The notes beneath the pieces were generated by a model, which searched no databases, had not been told where the DNA came from, and saw nothing but the letters and a program-made list of their open reading frames with translations. From Actinomyces marseillensis (GTDB lineage Bacteria; Actinomycetota; Actinomycetes; Actinomycetales; Actinomycetaceae), in contig NZ_LT707420.1 in the NCBI RefSeq assembly GCF_900155605.1, positions 1,813,625 to 1,877,624 of the forward strand: a DNA stretch of 64,000 nucleotides, written 5' to 3'. Both the position numbers and the translations under genes were made by a program. Positions 17,664 to 25,574 of this stretch are shown here, piece by piece; the first letter of the stretch is position 1; each line of letters starts with the position of its first letter.

Positions 17664-17686
17664 GCGCGGGCATTCAATGCCCGCGC
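17664..17686 (+). promoter_or_regulatory. Hairpin in the whiB1 leader
   Basis: A perfect 10-base-pair stem (gcgcgggcat / atgcccgcgc) with a 3-base loop ends 25 bases before the whiB1 start and 12 bases before its Shine-Dalgarno AAAGGAG. No T-run follows. It is either a 5' UTR structure of whiB1 or a weak terminator for the upstream ATPase gene. The 145-base interval 17567-17711 should also contain the whiB1 promoter. Confidence 0.5.
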
Positions 17687-17711
17687 TTACGCTCTTAAAG
17701 GAGTACCCATA

Positions 17712-17960
17712 ATGGATTGGCGGAGTAAAGCCGCGTGCCTCAGCGTTGACCCAGAGCTCTTCTTCCCTATTGGGAATACGGGACCAGCCATCGCACAGGC
17801 GGCCGAAGCCAAGGCAGTGTGTCGCGAGTGTGAAGTTCAAGCGATCTGCCTGCAGTGGGCCCTAGAGAACAATCAGGATTCCGGAGTGTGGGGCGGAATG
17901 AGTGAAGAAGAGCGTCGCTCCCTCAAGCGCCGCGCGGCTCGCGCACGTCGCATGTCCTGA
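17712..17960 (+). CDS. whiB1: WhiB1-like Fe-S transcriptional regulator
   Basis: This 82-residue Wbl protein is specific to actinobacteria. Four cysteines bind a [4Fe-4S] cluster: C9, C37, C40 and C46 (C-x27-C-x2-C-x5-C). The turn GVWGG is at 58-62, followed by the basic tail LKRRAARARR, which contacts DNA or the sigma factor. The opening MDWR and the phrases DPELFFPIGN and QDSGVWGGMSEEERR are very close to WhiB1 of mycobacteria and corynebacteria, which is essential there, binds SigA and responds to nitric oxide. AAAGGAG lies 8-9 bases upstream of the ATG. The gene is followed by a strong terminator and is probably monocistronic. Confidence 0.95.
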   Translation: MDWRSKAACLSVDPELFFPIGNTGPAIAQAAEAKAVCRECEVQAICLQWALENNQDSGVWGGMSEEERRSLKRRAARARRMS

Positions 17961-17974
17961 TCTTTGCCTACATC

Positions 17975-18016
17975 AATGGGTGGTGGCGAAAACTCAAGTT
18001 TTCGCCACCACCCATT
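17975..18016. terminator. Bidirectional terminator after whiB1
   Basis: An 18-base-pair perfect stem (aatgggtggtggcgaaaa / ttttcgccaccacccatt) encloses a 6-base loop. It lies 15 bases past the whiB1 stop and 44 bases past the convergent surface-protein stop, so it can serve both genes. Confidence 0.85.
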
Positions 18017-18059
18017 TGTATTGCCTTGCGGGCGCTTATTGAAGAAGAATTCCCTGCCC

Positions 18060-20330
18060 CTACGAGTCGCAGCGTCGCGATACCCGGCGCACGGCCAGCC
18101 CCATTCCAGCTAAGAGGAGACCCATCGCCGCAAGCGAGTTACTGACTACCCCGGTTCGTGCCACACGAGGTTTCTTCGGTTCTTCCCCCTTCACGCTTTG
18201 ATCGCGCGAATTGATATCTCGATGAAAAGCGACTCTTTCATTTCCTTGATAGAAATCTTCAAAGACAACAAGTTGTTTTCCTCGAAGCTGTTCTCCCTGC
18301 GTATGGAAGACAACCTCAGCGCACCCCTTTGAGGAGTCAGCACGAAACTCCGTGCGCGCGCTGACCAGTCCGTGTTCGTCTGACAAGGGCACTCCGCTCT
18401 GACGATCAACAAGGGTTGCGTTGAGGGCGTATTCACGCCCGGCCTCGACGCCTTCGTAGCACACGCTATCGACGATGCTCACTGGGCCGCTGCCCGCAAC
18501 GATCTGGTCTGAATCCGCGCCGTCGCGCGCATGCGTCGAGATCGCAATCGGCCGGCCTTCCTTGCGCGTGTACTGTTCATTCGGGTCATCAACCGGAGAG
18601 CGATACGCCGCTACCCTACTGTCCCCATCAAACTCGGTAGTAAACACGTAGGTTCCCACTCGCTCTGGCTGCACGCGGAAGGCGAGGTCGCCTAGCGAAG
18701 GGAAGTAGCCGTTTCGCGCTGGAATCTCAACGCTTCCGATTTCCTCTGCTCTATCGCGATTCTCTTCTGCGACCTCAAGTCCTTGAGGGAAGAAGAGAAG
18801 ACGGTGGCGCATTCGTGGTGCATCCGCCCCGAAAGGCTCTCGCCCCGCCCAACCTGGATGAGACTGCGGAAAACCGCTCACCCACAGGTCATCGATGAGA
18901 TACGTTCCCCCACGGGTTTCTTTGACCTGAGCTGCAGAGTAGATCTGAACTTTCCATGGAGTAACGCTGGTTTCCGTTGATAAGGCAAGCTGGTCCGACC
19001 AGTCTGAATGGATCAACGGAGCGTACTGACCTTGATGATCCTTTCGCACTTTCCACACCCAAGAAACGAAACCGGGCTTATGCACCGATTCAGGAACATC
19101 GATTGTTACAGTTTGTGTTCCTTCCCCAGCGAAAACCGCTGAAGCATACCCGATAACCGGAGCGTCTTGCGGGATCAAACGTCCATCAACTGGCGACGGC
19201 GGAGGCTCTTCTCCTAAGTCATAGGCGATTCCATCAAAAGTTACGGGAATAGGCCCGTGCTCGTCATGAAGCCAACTTCCGTCCCCATAGTTCGGGTCTG
19301 CAAAAGCAGTGATCGTGTCAGCAAGATGGTGACCGGTAATACTCGATTCTTCGACCTTCGAGCGGAGCATCGGTTGAAAATCCATGAGGACTTTCCACTC
19401 TCCCCCCTTAAGACGCTTTTCTTCCTTGTCACCCTCGGGCCTATTCCCGTACGAGGCCGTGTCTTGCGTTGCGGCGCGAACACCGTAGCGCGTGAGCGTC
19501 GTTCGAACGGGGTTGACGTATGTCCCTTCCCATTTCACGCTTCCGTTTCCTGTTGCTTCCCACTCCAGGCTCACTCCGGTCTCTTTTGTGGTCCCTTCCC
19601 ATTGCGATGTTCCCGTCGATGTGAAGCGCGCAGGCCCAATGAGCATCAATTTCAGTTTGAGGCCCGGGATCCACTCCCCTTTCTCATTCTTCACACCCAG
19701 GTCTTTGAGCAAACCATTGCGAGGCGTGCGTGACTCGACGCTTCCGTTCTCATAGGTCGTCACAGCTGCCTTTTGTGCCTGACGCACGTAGTCTTTTGCC
19801 TTCTCGTAGACCTGAGGGAGTTGCTCGCGAACACGATCGACCAGTGTGTTGACTGAATCCTGAGTGTTCTTCCCCGCTTGATCACCCTCAAAATTTGCGT
19901 GGATGAGGAAGGAAAGTGCTGCACGGTTGTCTGGGTGGCGGTCTCCTTGATAGCGATCAAGGAGCCACGCCATTTGTGCAGTGGAGAGGTCAATTTCGTC
20001 TGGCCCCCAGCGTTTTGATTCTCCGAGGTCGCTGATTGAGGCGGTGTCTTGAGGTTTCGGATTTGCTCGCCACATGTGCGTGCACCAGACGGGGTAGCGA
20101 GTTTCAACGTTGTGAGGCGCCGTGTACGCCCCCAGCCAAAATCCGCCGACTGATTGCGCTCCGACGCCTTTGACGTAGAGACCGTTGCCCTCGAATAGCA
20201 CATGTGCTGGTTGCGGGCTCATTGCGAGTGCACTCACCGTTGTGACCCCCACCATATAGACGAGGAGCCGCGTCATTTTTCCAAGCCCCAACCTTCTTGC
20301 AGCAGGCGTATATCCTTGCCTCCCGATCAT
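18060..20330 (-). CDS. Surface protein with thioester-like and VaFE domains
   Basis: Probable cell-wall protein of 756 residues. A signal segment (about 18-43) is followed by a TQXA/thioester-type domain. The thioester Cys position is present (C83 in YPVWCTHM), but the partner Gln position reads NRAALSFLIH, with R136 in place of Gln. The middle (300-580) is beta-rich and unrecognised. Near 620-700 lies a VaFE-type domain (start IVDSVCYEGVEAG, end LVVFEDFY), the isopeptide-bonded repeat of pilin-like adhesins. The C-terminus has a sorting-signal layout, but the pentapeptide reads VARTG where LPxTG is expected, followed by a hydrophobic helix and RRVSRR. Start 20330 is chosen for AAAGGAAG six bases upstream; the longer GTG at 20345 overlaps that site. 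Confidence 0.75.
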   Translation of the reverse strand: MIGRQGYTPAARRLGLGKMTRLLVYMVGVTTVSALAMSPQPAHVLFEGNGLYVKGVGAQSVGGFWLGAYTAPHNVETRYPVWCTHMWRANPKPQDTASISDLGESKRWGPDEIDLSTAQMAWLLDRYQGDRHPDNRAALSFLIHANFEGDQAGKNTQDSVNTLVDRVREQLPQVYEKAKDYVRQAQKAAVTTYENGSVESRTPRNGLLKDLGVKNEKGEWIPGLKLKLMLIGPARFTSTGTSQWEGTTKETGVSLEWEATGNGSVKWEGTYVNPVRTTLTRYGVRAATQDTASYGNRPEGDKEEKRLKGGEWKVLMDFQPMLRSKVEESSITGHHLADTITAFADPNYGDGSWLHDEHGPIPVTFDGIAYDLGEEPPPSPVDGRLIPQDAPVIGYASAVFAGEGTQTVTIDVPESVHKPGFVSWVWKVRKDHQGQYAPLIHSDWSDQLALSTETSVTPWKVQIYSAAQVKETRGGTYLIDDLWVSGFPQSHPGWAGREPFGADAPRMRHRLLFFPQGLEVAEENRDRAEEIGSVEIPARNGYFPSLGDLAFRVQPERVGTYVFTTEFDGDSRVAAYRSPVDDPNEQYTRKEGRPIAISTHARDGADSDQIVAGSGPVSIVDSVCYEGVEAGREYALNATLVDRQSGVPLSDEHGLVSARTEFRADSSKGCAEVVFHTQGEQLRGKQLVVFEDFYQGNERVAFHRDINSRDQSVKGEEPKKPRVARTGVVSNSLAAMGLLLAGMGLAVRRVSRRCDS

Positions 20331-20529
20331 GGTTCTTCCTTTCACAGTTTCCGGAGAATTCTTCTCCGCTTGAAGCGAGAGTAAGAGCGGGAACGAGAAG
20401 AAGGGTTTGAGGGCGCCTATTCTGTGGATAACTCGCGATTCCCTCGACGCTGTGGATAACTTTTGTGCTCAGACAACAGTCAGTGCTTGGAACGGGAAGT
20501 GCCCTCGAAAGAGGGCAGGACGAACGGGA

Positions 20530-20560
20530 AGGTGCCCGCGCTGGGGCAGCGCGGGCACCT
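20530..20560 (-). terminator. Terminator of the glucanase-like gene
   Basis: A 14-base-pair perfect stem (aggtgcccgcgctg / cagcgcgggcacct) with a 3-base loop lies 33 bases past the stop at 20594. The 20346-20593 interval otherwise holds only the upstream region of the surface-protein gene. Confidence 0.75.
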
Positions 20561-20593
20561 GAGTTTCACCGATTGCGGCGGCAGCCGCTGGTT

Positions 20594-22735
20594 TTAGCGA
20601 TGCGACCAGAAACGAATGACTGTTTGAGGCTGGTTGGGATCCTGGAAGGAACGAGCCATCTCGCCTTGGTAGCTGTAGTCATCGAAGAAGCGAGTGGAAG
20701 ATATGGGCAGGTACTGAGGATTATCGGCAAGGGTGAAGTTGTAGACCTTCTTGTTGCCTTCCCACGAGAATTCCATACCATCATCGATCTGGACACCATC
20801 AGCCTTGGGGATCCAGTAACGATGGGTCTTGCCGTCAACCGGATTCACCCGATCTCCGTCCCACCAGTGGAGGCTGTAGTTCGCGTCTTCAGGGATACCG
20901 CGGTCAACCTTGCCATTGACTCGAGCGTAGTTCACTACCAGATGCTGAGGCTCGTAACCATCCCAGTCTCTGCGCGGGTTGTCACCAATGCTCATGCCGC
21001 GAAGCTTCTTCTCTTTGTCAGTGAAGGCGAAGTCCGAACGAATGTCCTCTGCAAAAGGTCGCACGATGATGTTGTCGTAAAGATCAACGCCAGCAATGCG
21101 GCCGAACATCTCCTGGAAGTCAATCGCACCACGGGAGCCGCCATAGTAGTCATCTTGAGTGCCACTACGAACAATCTTGTTACGCTGAATGCTGGCCCTC
21201 TTGTTCAAGGTCAAGTTCCAATCGAAGTTGTGGCCACCAAACACCGTATTGAGACGGATACCTGCGCCTTCAAAATTCCCCGTGATGAGGTTGTTCTCTG
21301 CTTTTTGCCCGGATCCACCAAAGAAACCGATTCCACCTGCGCGCCATCCGAGCTCGATCGTGTTGTGCGTGAACTCAATATTGTCGGTGTGACGAGCATT
21401 CGATACGTATTGAACGGGATCGCCCGGCTTTGACTCTGCGTGGCTTGACCAGGAGGCAAGACCATCATCGCCGTTTCCACGAACATTGGAATTGCGAACG
21501 GCCGAATCCCGGCTGCCCTGCGAATAGTTCAGGCCATCAGCAAAGTTATTGCGAATACGGGAGTGATCGACCAGCATATTTTCGGTGTACTGCATGTCTA
21601 TTTGATTGACATAGTCACCCATCCAGAAGCCACACTCGAAGTGTTCGATCCACAGGTTCACAAACTGTGAATTCTTGGTGACGCCTTGGAATCCCTTATA
21701 GTTTGCCCCTTCGTCGTAACGGGACTTGAGATTAGTCGACATGTAGAAGTCACGGAACTGCAGGTCATGGCTGGTATGTTCAAGAACAATTCCACCACTG
21801 GCCTTGTTCGGGTTACGGAAGAAGAGATTCGAGTACCAGATACCTGCACCTTGGATCATCAGCTGGTGGTTATCATCCGGAGAATGCCGAACCACAAGCT
21901 GGCTGTCAAACTCGAAGGTTCCACGCGGAATGTACAGGGTCTTCTTCTCATCCGATGCGCGCTTAAGGGCTGCGAGGAAAGCTTCGGAGTCATCCTTTCC
22001 GTCATTGGCCCATGCGTGAACCGGACGAGTCTGGAATTCTCCCGGTTTCACTTCTTCCGTAACCGTCAAGTCATCATCGGTAATGCTCACCGAATTATCG
22101 GGGCGCGGAATCTCAGGAAGGGCCTGTTCAAGTTCAATAAAGTCAATGCCATAGGTATAACCTTCACTCCCCGTTCGAACGACACTGACCGTGTCTCCCG
22201 GGTTTACTTGGCGATTGAGCAGAGTATGGACCTCATCAAATTGGAAGCGCGCATGTATTGGCCCTTGGTCTGCCAACTTGTCTTTCTTTTCGTCAAAGAC
22301 CTTGCTCTTTTGAACATACTGATACGCAGTTTCTGACGAGAGATTAAAAGTAGCGGCCTTTTCTCCGTTAATACGAATATCAACGCTTCCAGCTCTGTGG
22401 TCAGGAAGAGTGAATCGAAGATCAATTGCATTCCCGGGAACTTCAGCAGTGAAGCTCACGGAAGATCCCTTGCCTTCGAGTTCAACGTAGGACTGTTCTC
22501 CGGCTTCAATCGCCGTCGAGTCGAGCATTTTGTCAACAGTCAGGCTCTCGTCGAGCGAGACGACGTGTGCGCGGTCAAGTCGGCCCCGCTCGGCCTCGTA
22601 ACGCGTGTAGGGAAAAGAGGCACCATAGGTCGTGTCGCCATCGGCAGCGATGGCGGTATGGGTGGTGCTCAGGGAGGGAAGGAGCACGATTGCCGCAGCG
22701 GCGCCGACGCTTCCCACGAGGTATCTGCGTTTCAT
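20594..22735 (-). CDS. Secreted beta-helix glycosidase, probable GH87 alpha-1,3-glucanase (mutanase/mycodextranase)
   Basis: Exported protein of 713 residues. The signal peptide MKRRYLVGSVGAAAAIVLLP (1-20, cleavage near AIA-AD at 31) has a twin-arginine-like start. Residues 35-205 resemble a CBM35/CBM6 carbohydrate-binding domain (YEAERG, then a C-terminal GIDFIELE). From 240 a right-handed parallel beta-helix begins (NDGKDDSEAF, TLYIPRGTF, then Asn-rich turns). Acidic residues D400 (FADGLN), D423 and D424 (GDDGLASW) have the 23/24-residue spacing of the catalytic Asp triad I recall for GH87 (D1045, D1068, D1069 of a Paenibacillus enzyme). Such enzymes cut alpha-1,3-glucan in streptococcal plaque or fungal walls. 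No wall anchor is seen, so it is probably released. Other beta-helix families (pectate-lyase-like) are the alternative. Confidence 0.7.
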   Translation of the reverse strand: MKRRYLVGSVGAAAAIVLLPSLSTTHTAIAADGDTTYGASFPYTRYEAERGRLDRAHVVSLDESLTVDKMLDSTAIEAGEQSYVELEGKGSSVSFTAEVPGNAIDLRFTLPDHRAGSVDIRINGEKAATFNLSSETAYQYVQKSKVFDEKKDKLADQGPIHARFQFDEVHTLLNRQVNPGDTVSVVRTGSEGYTYGIDFIELEQALPEIPRPDNSVSITDDDLTVTEEVKPGEFQTRPVHAWANDGKDDSEAFLAALKRASDEKKTLYIPRGTFEFDSQLVVRHSPDDNHQLMIQGAGIWYSNLFFRNPNKASGGIVLEHTSHDLQFRDFYMSTNLKSRYDEGANYKGFQGVTKNSQFVNLWIEHFECGFWMGDYVNQIDMQYTENMLVDHSRIRNNFADGLNYSQGSRDSAVRNSNVRGNGDDGLASWSSHAESKPGDPVQYVSNARHTDNIEFTHNTIELGWRAGGIGFFGGSGQKAENNLITGNFEGAGIRLNTVFGGHNFDWNLTLNKRASIQRNKIVRSGTQDDYYGGSRGAIDFQEMFGRIAGVDLYDNIIVRPFAEDIRSDFAFTDKEKKLRGMSIGDNPRRDWDGYEPQHLVVNYARVNGKVDRGIPEDANYSLHWWDGDRVNPVDGKTHRYWIPKADGVQIDDGMEFSWEGNKKVYNFTLADNPQYLPISSTRFFDDYSYQGEMARSFQDPNQPQTVIRFWSHR

Positions 22736-22880
22736 AGCGGAGGATCTTCCTTGTCAGTACGTGAGATAGGCCAGACCCACAATGTTTTCGCTGATCGGAA
22801 GGGAGTGGCCTATTGATCCTCAACACTAAAAACTCAAGGTGTGAACATAAATAAAAGATTCTTTAACGAAGCTATTCATC

Positions 22881-22984
22881 AGCTACAAGATTTCTGCGAC
22901 TATTCTTGTAGCTTTCTTATACATTTTGATGCGCATCGCGAGCGGTTTTATTTCGCACACACATGCGCATCAAAGCGCAGGATT
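22881..22984. repeat. Two adjacent inverted repeats upstream of the glucanase gene
   Basis: Repeat 1 has 10-base arms agctacaaga (22881-22890) and tcttgtagct (22904-22913) with a 13-base gap. Repeat 2 has 12-base arms tttgatgcgcat (22925-22936) and atgcgcatcaaa (22973-22984) with a 36-base gap. They lie 146-250 bases upstream of the glucanase start in A+T-rich DNA. They could be operators or hairpins; the 36-base gap makes a simple hairpin terminator unlikely for the second. Confidence 0.6.
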
Positions 22985-23120
22985 CCAAGGCTCATAAGCC
23001 TTATAAAATGAGAGCTTCACACGCTCTTGCTATATGTTCTGTTGGATTTTATTACCACTATTGCGCATTGATCGAAAATTTTCTGAAAGAAGGCGCAATG
23101 GATTTCTTTTCCCGAGGCCG

Positions 23121-23151
23121 TGGGGGCGCCGCTGGGGGCGTATTGGGGGCG
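23121..23151 (+). repeat. Triple direct repeat TGGGGGCG
   Basis: Exact copies of TGGGGGCG begin at 23121, 23133 and 23144, with 12- and 11-base periods, about one helical turn apart. The near-helical phasing is suggestive of a protein-binding array, but the octamer is simple G-rich sequence and could be chance. Confidence 0.45.
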
Positions 23152-23230
23152 AAAACACTCACATTCACTCTTTCTAGCCACTCTTACACTCAAGCGATAT
23201 TCCCACAAAAGCCTTGATAACAAAGGAAAA

Positions 23231-23257
23231 CCTCGGGATTCCATAGGAATCCCGAGG
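23231..23257 (+). terminator. Terminator-like hairpin
   Basis: A perfect 12-base-pair stem (cctcgggattcc / ggaatcccgagg) has a 3-base loop. No T-run follows on the plus strand; on the minus strand TTTTCC follows, so it would act on leftward transcription out of the island. It marks the left side of the accessory segment. Confidence 0.55.
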
Positions 23258-23426
23258 CATAAGTGGAGCTCAGGGGGCACATGTCGAACTCGTCCAGACT
23301 CGCGATCACCTTTTGTTGGTGGCCATGGCAGCGTGAGGAGCGCTCATTTCCGCTCATACACGAGCAGAACCAGAAAGCCCCGTGTAAATGTGGTTAAATC
23401 ACTGGATTCGCGATAAAATAAAAGTG

Positions 23427-23578
23427 CCCCGCATGGAGCCCACGCGGGGAGGCGCAGCCGCCGATCTCGCCTGAGCGAGATGAGGACCGGACGTGAGGGA
23501 CCTTATCGGGGAGATGTACCCCGGAGACATCAGGACGGGTCTCACCTGATGCAAGTGGTGGGCAACGATGCCACCACT
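23427..23578 (+). promoter_or_regulatory. Structured leader with three hairpins before the HTH gene
   Basis: Three stems lie in a row: ccccgc/gcgggg (23427-23449), atctcgc/gcgagat with a CTGA tetraloop (23464-23481), and agtggtgg/ccaccact (23554-23578). The last ends 14 bases before the ATG of the excisionase-like gene. This could be an RNA leader controlling that gene, or a replication-origin-type structure of the old element. I recognise no riboswitch family. Confidence 0.45.
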
Positions 23579-23592
23579 CTGTGAGGTTCAAA

Positions 23593-23802
23593 ATGGCTGC
23601 GATTGCCAAAACTGCCCTACCTCAGCTGTATTCGCTGAGAACACTGTCTGAAGCCGGATACGGCTCAATTGCTACGCTCCGCCGCGCTATTCGCGAGGGA
23701 CGTCTAGATGCCGTCCGCGTCGGAGGCCGTCTGAAAGTCACTGCCGAGGCTCTTGCCCGATACATCGGCGAGCCCATCTCCACCGGAGGTGAGGCACGAT
23801 GA
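23593..23802 (+). CDS. Excisionase/MerR-like small HTH protein
   Basis: The protein has 69 residues. The central segment LRTLSEAGYGSIATLRRAIREGRLDAVRVGGRLKVT has the layout of the helix-turn-helix/wing DNA-binding domain of excisionases (HTH_17 family): recognition helix, then the I-x-x-G-x-L-x-A-x-x-x-G-G wing. The ATG at 23593 follows TGTGAGG and is preferred over GTG 23581. Its stop overlaps the start of the primase fragment (ATGA), so the two are translationally coupled. Such proteins usually sit beside replication or recombination genes in actinobacterial plasmids and integrative elements. Confidence 0.7.
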   Translation: MAAIAKTALPQLYSLRTLSEAGYGSIATLRRAIREGRLDAVRVGGRLKVTAEALARYIGEPISTGGEAR

Positions 23803-24605
23803 GCACTCAAAGAAATCGCCCCGGAACCGCTGAGGGCACCGAGGCAACTGTTGTTCGTGAAAGTCAGTCTACTGCAAACTCTCCCGTGAGGCACTACCCG
23901 AACGTTCCGCCGATCAACCAGCTCATCTCCGACGAGGTGGAGCTCTTCTTCAGGGCCGATCAGACGAGGTACACGCCCGAGCAGGTGGAGTCGAAGCTGC
24001 TTCACGCCATCAACACGCGGATCCTCACCAAGAACGCCCAGGGCGGCCTCAAGGGGGCGCTGGCCTATCGCTCGCTCAAGGTCCTCCCACCGTTCGTCAT
24101 CGCCGCGTGCGTCCTGGAGCGGGACCACTCTCATCTGGGTCTGATCGGTGAATCGCGCGAAACGGCGAGGCTCTATACGTACAGCGAGCAAGGCCCGGAC
24201 GAGGGGTTGTACGTCCCCGCCGAGTTCCTCATTCGACAGGCGGCAGTCGCGTACAACGTCAGCGCGACTAGCCGTGATCTCGACGAGGTGCTGCGTCGTC
24301 TGGAGGACTCGGTGCCGATGCTGGAGCCCTCGGAGGACGGTGATGCCGTGGCTCTGGCAAACGGGATCTTTGATCTGCGGACGAAGGAACTCGCGCAGCT
24401 AAGCGAGCGCCGGGGTGCGCCTACAGGCGACTCTCGGCCTCAGCAAGCTCGACGTAGCGCGCGAGCTCCTCGTCCAGATCGTCCACATCATCCGTCCCGT
24501 CGGACGGAGCCTCAGCCTCTGCGTCTGATTCCTCCTGCCCGTAGCGTTCCAACAGGAGGCGCTCTCGGTAGAGGTTGTCCGCTGTCACCCCGATGGTACG
24601 GATGA
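23799..24605 (+). pseudogene. Truncated phage/plasmid primase (D5/P4-type N-terminal part)
   Basis: The first ~205 residues look like the N-terminal part of a D5/P4-type primase-helicase: YPNVPPINQL, RSLKVLPPFVIAACVLERD, and the landmark NGIFDLRTKEL, which normally precedes the helicase domain. After about 24413 the frame runs antisense through the 3' end of the EcsC gene (Arg/Pro-rich, compositionally wrong) to a stop at 24605, so the helicase part is missing. The breakpoint coincides with the EcsC stop codon at 24421. It probably no longer works. It is coupled by ATGA to the HTH gene. Confidence 0.65.
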
Positions 24606-25509
24606 GGGACACGTTGAGGGCCATGCCGACGATGATGCCGATAATCGGCAGGATCTGCGCCATCTTCATGCCGACGAGACGCGTTCCCAGGGCCGCGAAC
24701 AAGGAGTTCACGGATGCGGTCAGCGCGTTGGTCCCGACGCTCTCCATCGATCCGCGTTTGGTGAGCTTGCGCACCACCTTGTTAAACACACGCATCGAGG
24801 TCGCCTTCTCGACGGCATGGTCATCAGCCTTGCTTCGCGGGGCGATCGCCTGGGATAAAACCATCGTGGAGAACAGCTTTTCCGCTGGATCCTCCGTGTC
24901 ATACCCGTAGTACGCAGCCGTGTGCGACACGAGGCGCGCAGAGGAGGCCAAGAACGTCGCGATATCGAGGCCGATTGCCCCCATGATCACGCCGATACCG
25001 GGTGCCGAAGCGATGCCCAGGCCAAGGAGAGCCGCAACCGCCCCTCCCGTCGCGAATATGCTGCTCACCGCTCCTTCCGTCGCGGTAACGACGGCATATC
25101 CCACCTTCAGGTGGGGCCTGACCAATTGGATCTCTGCCAGGTTCAGGTTTCGGATGTCTTCGAGACACTCCACGTCGTTGCCTGCCCTGCGATACGCCTT
25201 CACGATTCGTTCGCGTCGAACCGATGATTCGGCGGCTGATGTCGCCTTCTCGACGAGCCCCAGGACAGCCGATGAGATCCAGCCGGCAACCGCAGCGACG
25301 CCGGGCATCTTGCCCGCGAGGCCAACCACTTTTTTCAAAGGGGTGAGCACGTACGAACGGATGCGCTGAGTGATGACGCGAGGACTGCGAGGGTTGACCT
25401 GAGCGGCCTTCCATTCCTGGATCGCATCCCACTGCGCACGATCGTCGTCGGTCATGCGCTGCCGAATATCGTCGCGTGCGTTGTTCTCTTCCACCGGCTG
25501 ATCTGTCAT
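24421..25509 (-). CDS. EcsC family protein (full-length copy)
   Basis: This 362-residue protein belongs to the EcsC family, named after a Bacillus gene of the ecs ABC-transporter operon whose role is still unclear. It has an acidic N-terminus (1-40), then helices rich in Gly/Ala (150-185, IASAPGIGVIMGAIGLDIATFL), the phrase YYGYDTEDPAEKLFSTMVL near 205-225, a second hydrophobic stretch (LPIIGIIVGMALNVSLIRTIG) and an acidic tail. It may associate with membranes. G+C content looks higher than in flanking genes. A related 5'-truncated copy follows upstream on the same strand. Confidence 0.8.
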   Translation of the reverse strand: MTDQPVEENNARDDIRQRMTDDDRAQWDAIQEWKAAQVNPRSPRVITQRIRSYVLTPLKKVVGLAGKMPGVAAVAGWISSAVLGLVEKATSAAESSVRRERIVKAYRRAGNDVECLEDIRNLNLAEIQLVRPHLKVGYAVVTATEGAVSSIFATGGAVAALLGLGIASAPGIGVIMGAIGLDIATFLASSARLVSHTAAYYGYDTEDPAEKLFSTMVLSQAIAPRSKADDHAVEKATSMRVFNKVVRKLTKRGSMESVGTNALTASVNSLFAALGTRLVGMKMAQILPIIGIIVGMALNVSLIRTIGVTADNLYRERLLLERYGQEESDAEAEAPSDGTDDVDDLDEELARYVELAEAESRL

Positions 25510-25574
25510 ACCCCAAGCCTACCCGGCCAAGATAAAGCGGCCCACACCACAGAGCGAGCGGGATTGCCGCTCTC

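Larger units (their letters stand above)
22736..23592. other. 857-base non-coding region
   Basis: No credible gene lies here. 22736-22880 is the A+T-rich upstream region of the glucanase gene. Further on come two inverted repeats, a triple GC-rich octamer, a terminator-like hairpin and a structured leader, each listed separately. The short open frames at 22963-23217 and 23120-23416 lack ribosome binding sites and recognisable sequence. A stretch at 23262-23295 loosely resembles the 3' end of the tmRNA gene seen on the same strand at 26381-26411. Confidence 0.7.

Noticed and set aside
24421-24605. The last 60 residues of the primase frame as a genuine domain
   Set aside because: They are antisense to the EcsC 3' end and Arg/Pro-rich; the family similarity stops near residue 205.
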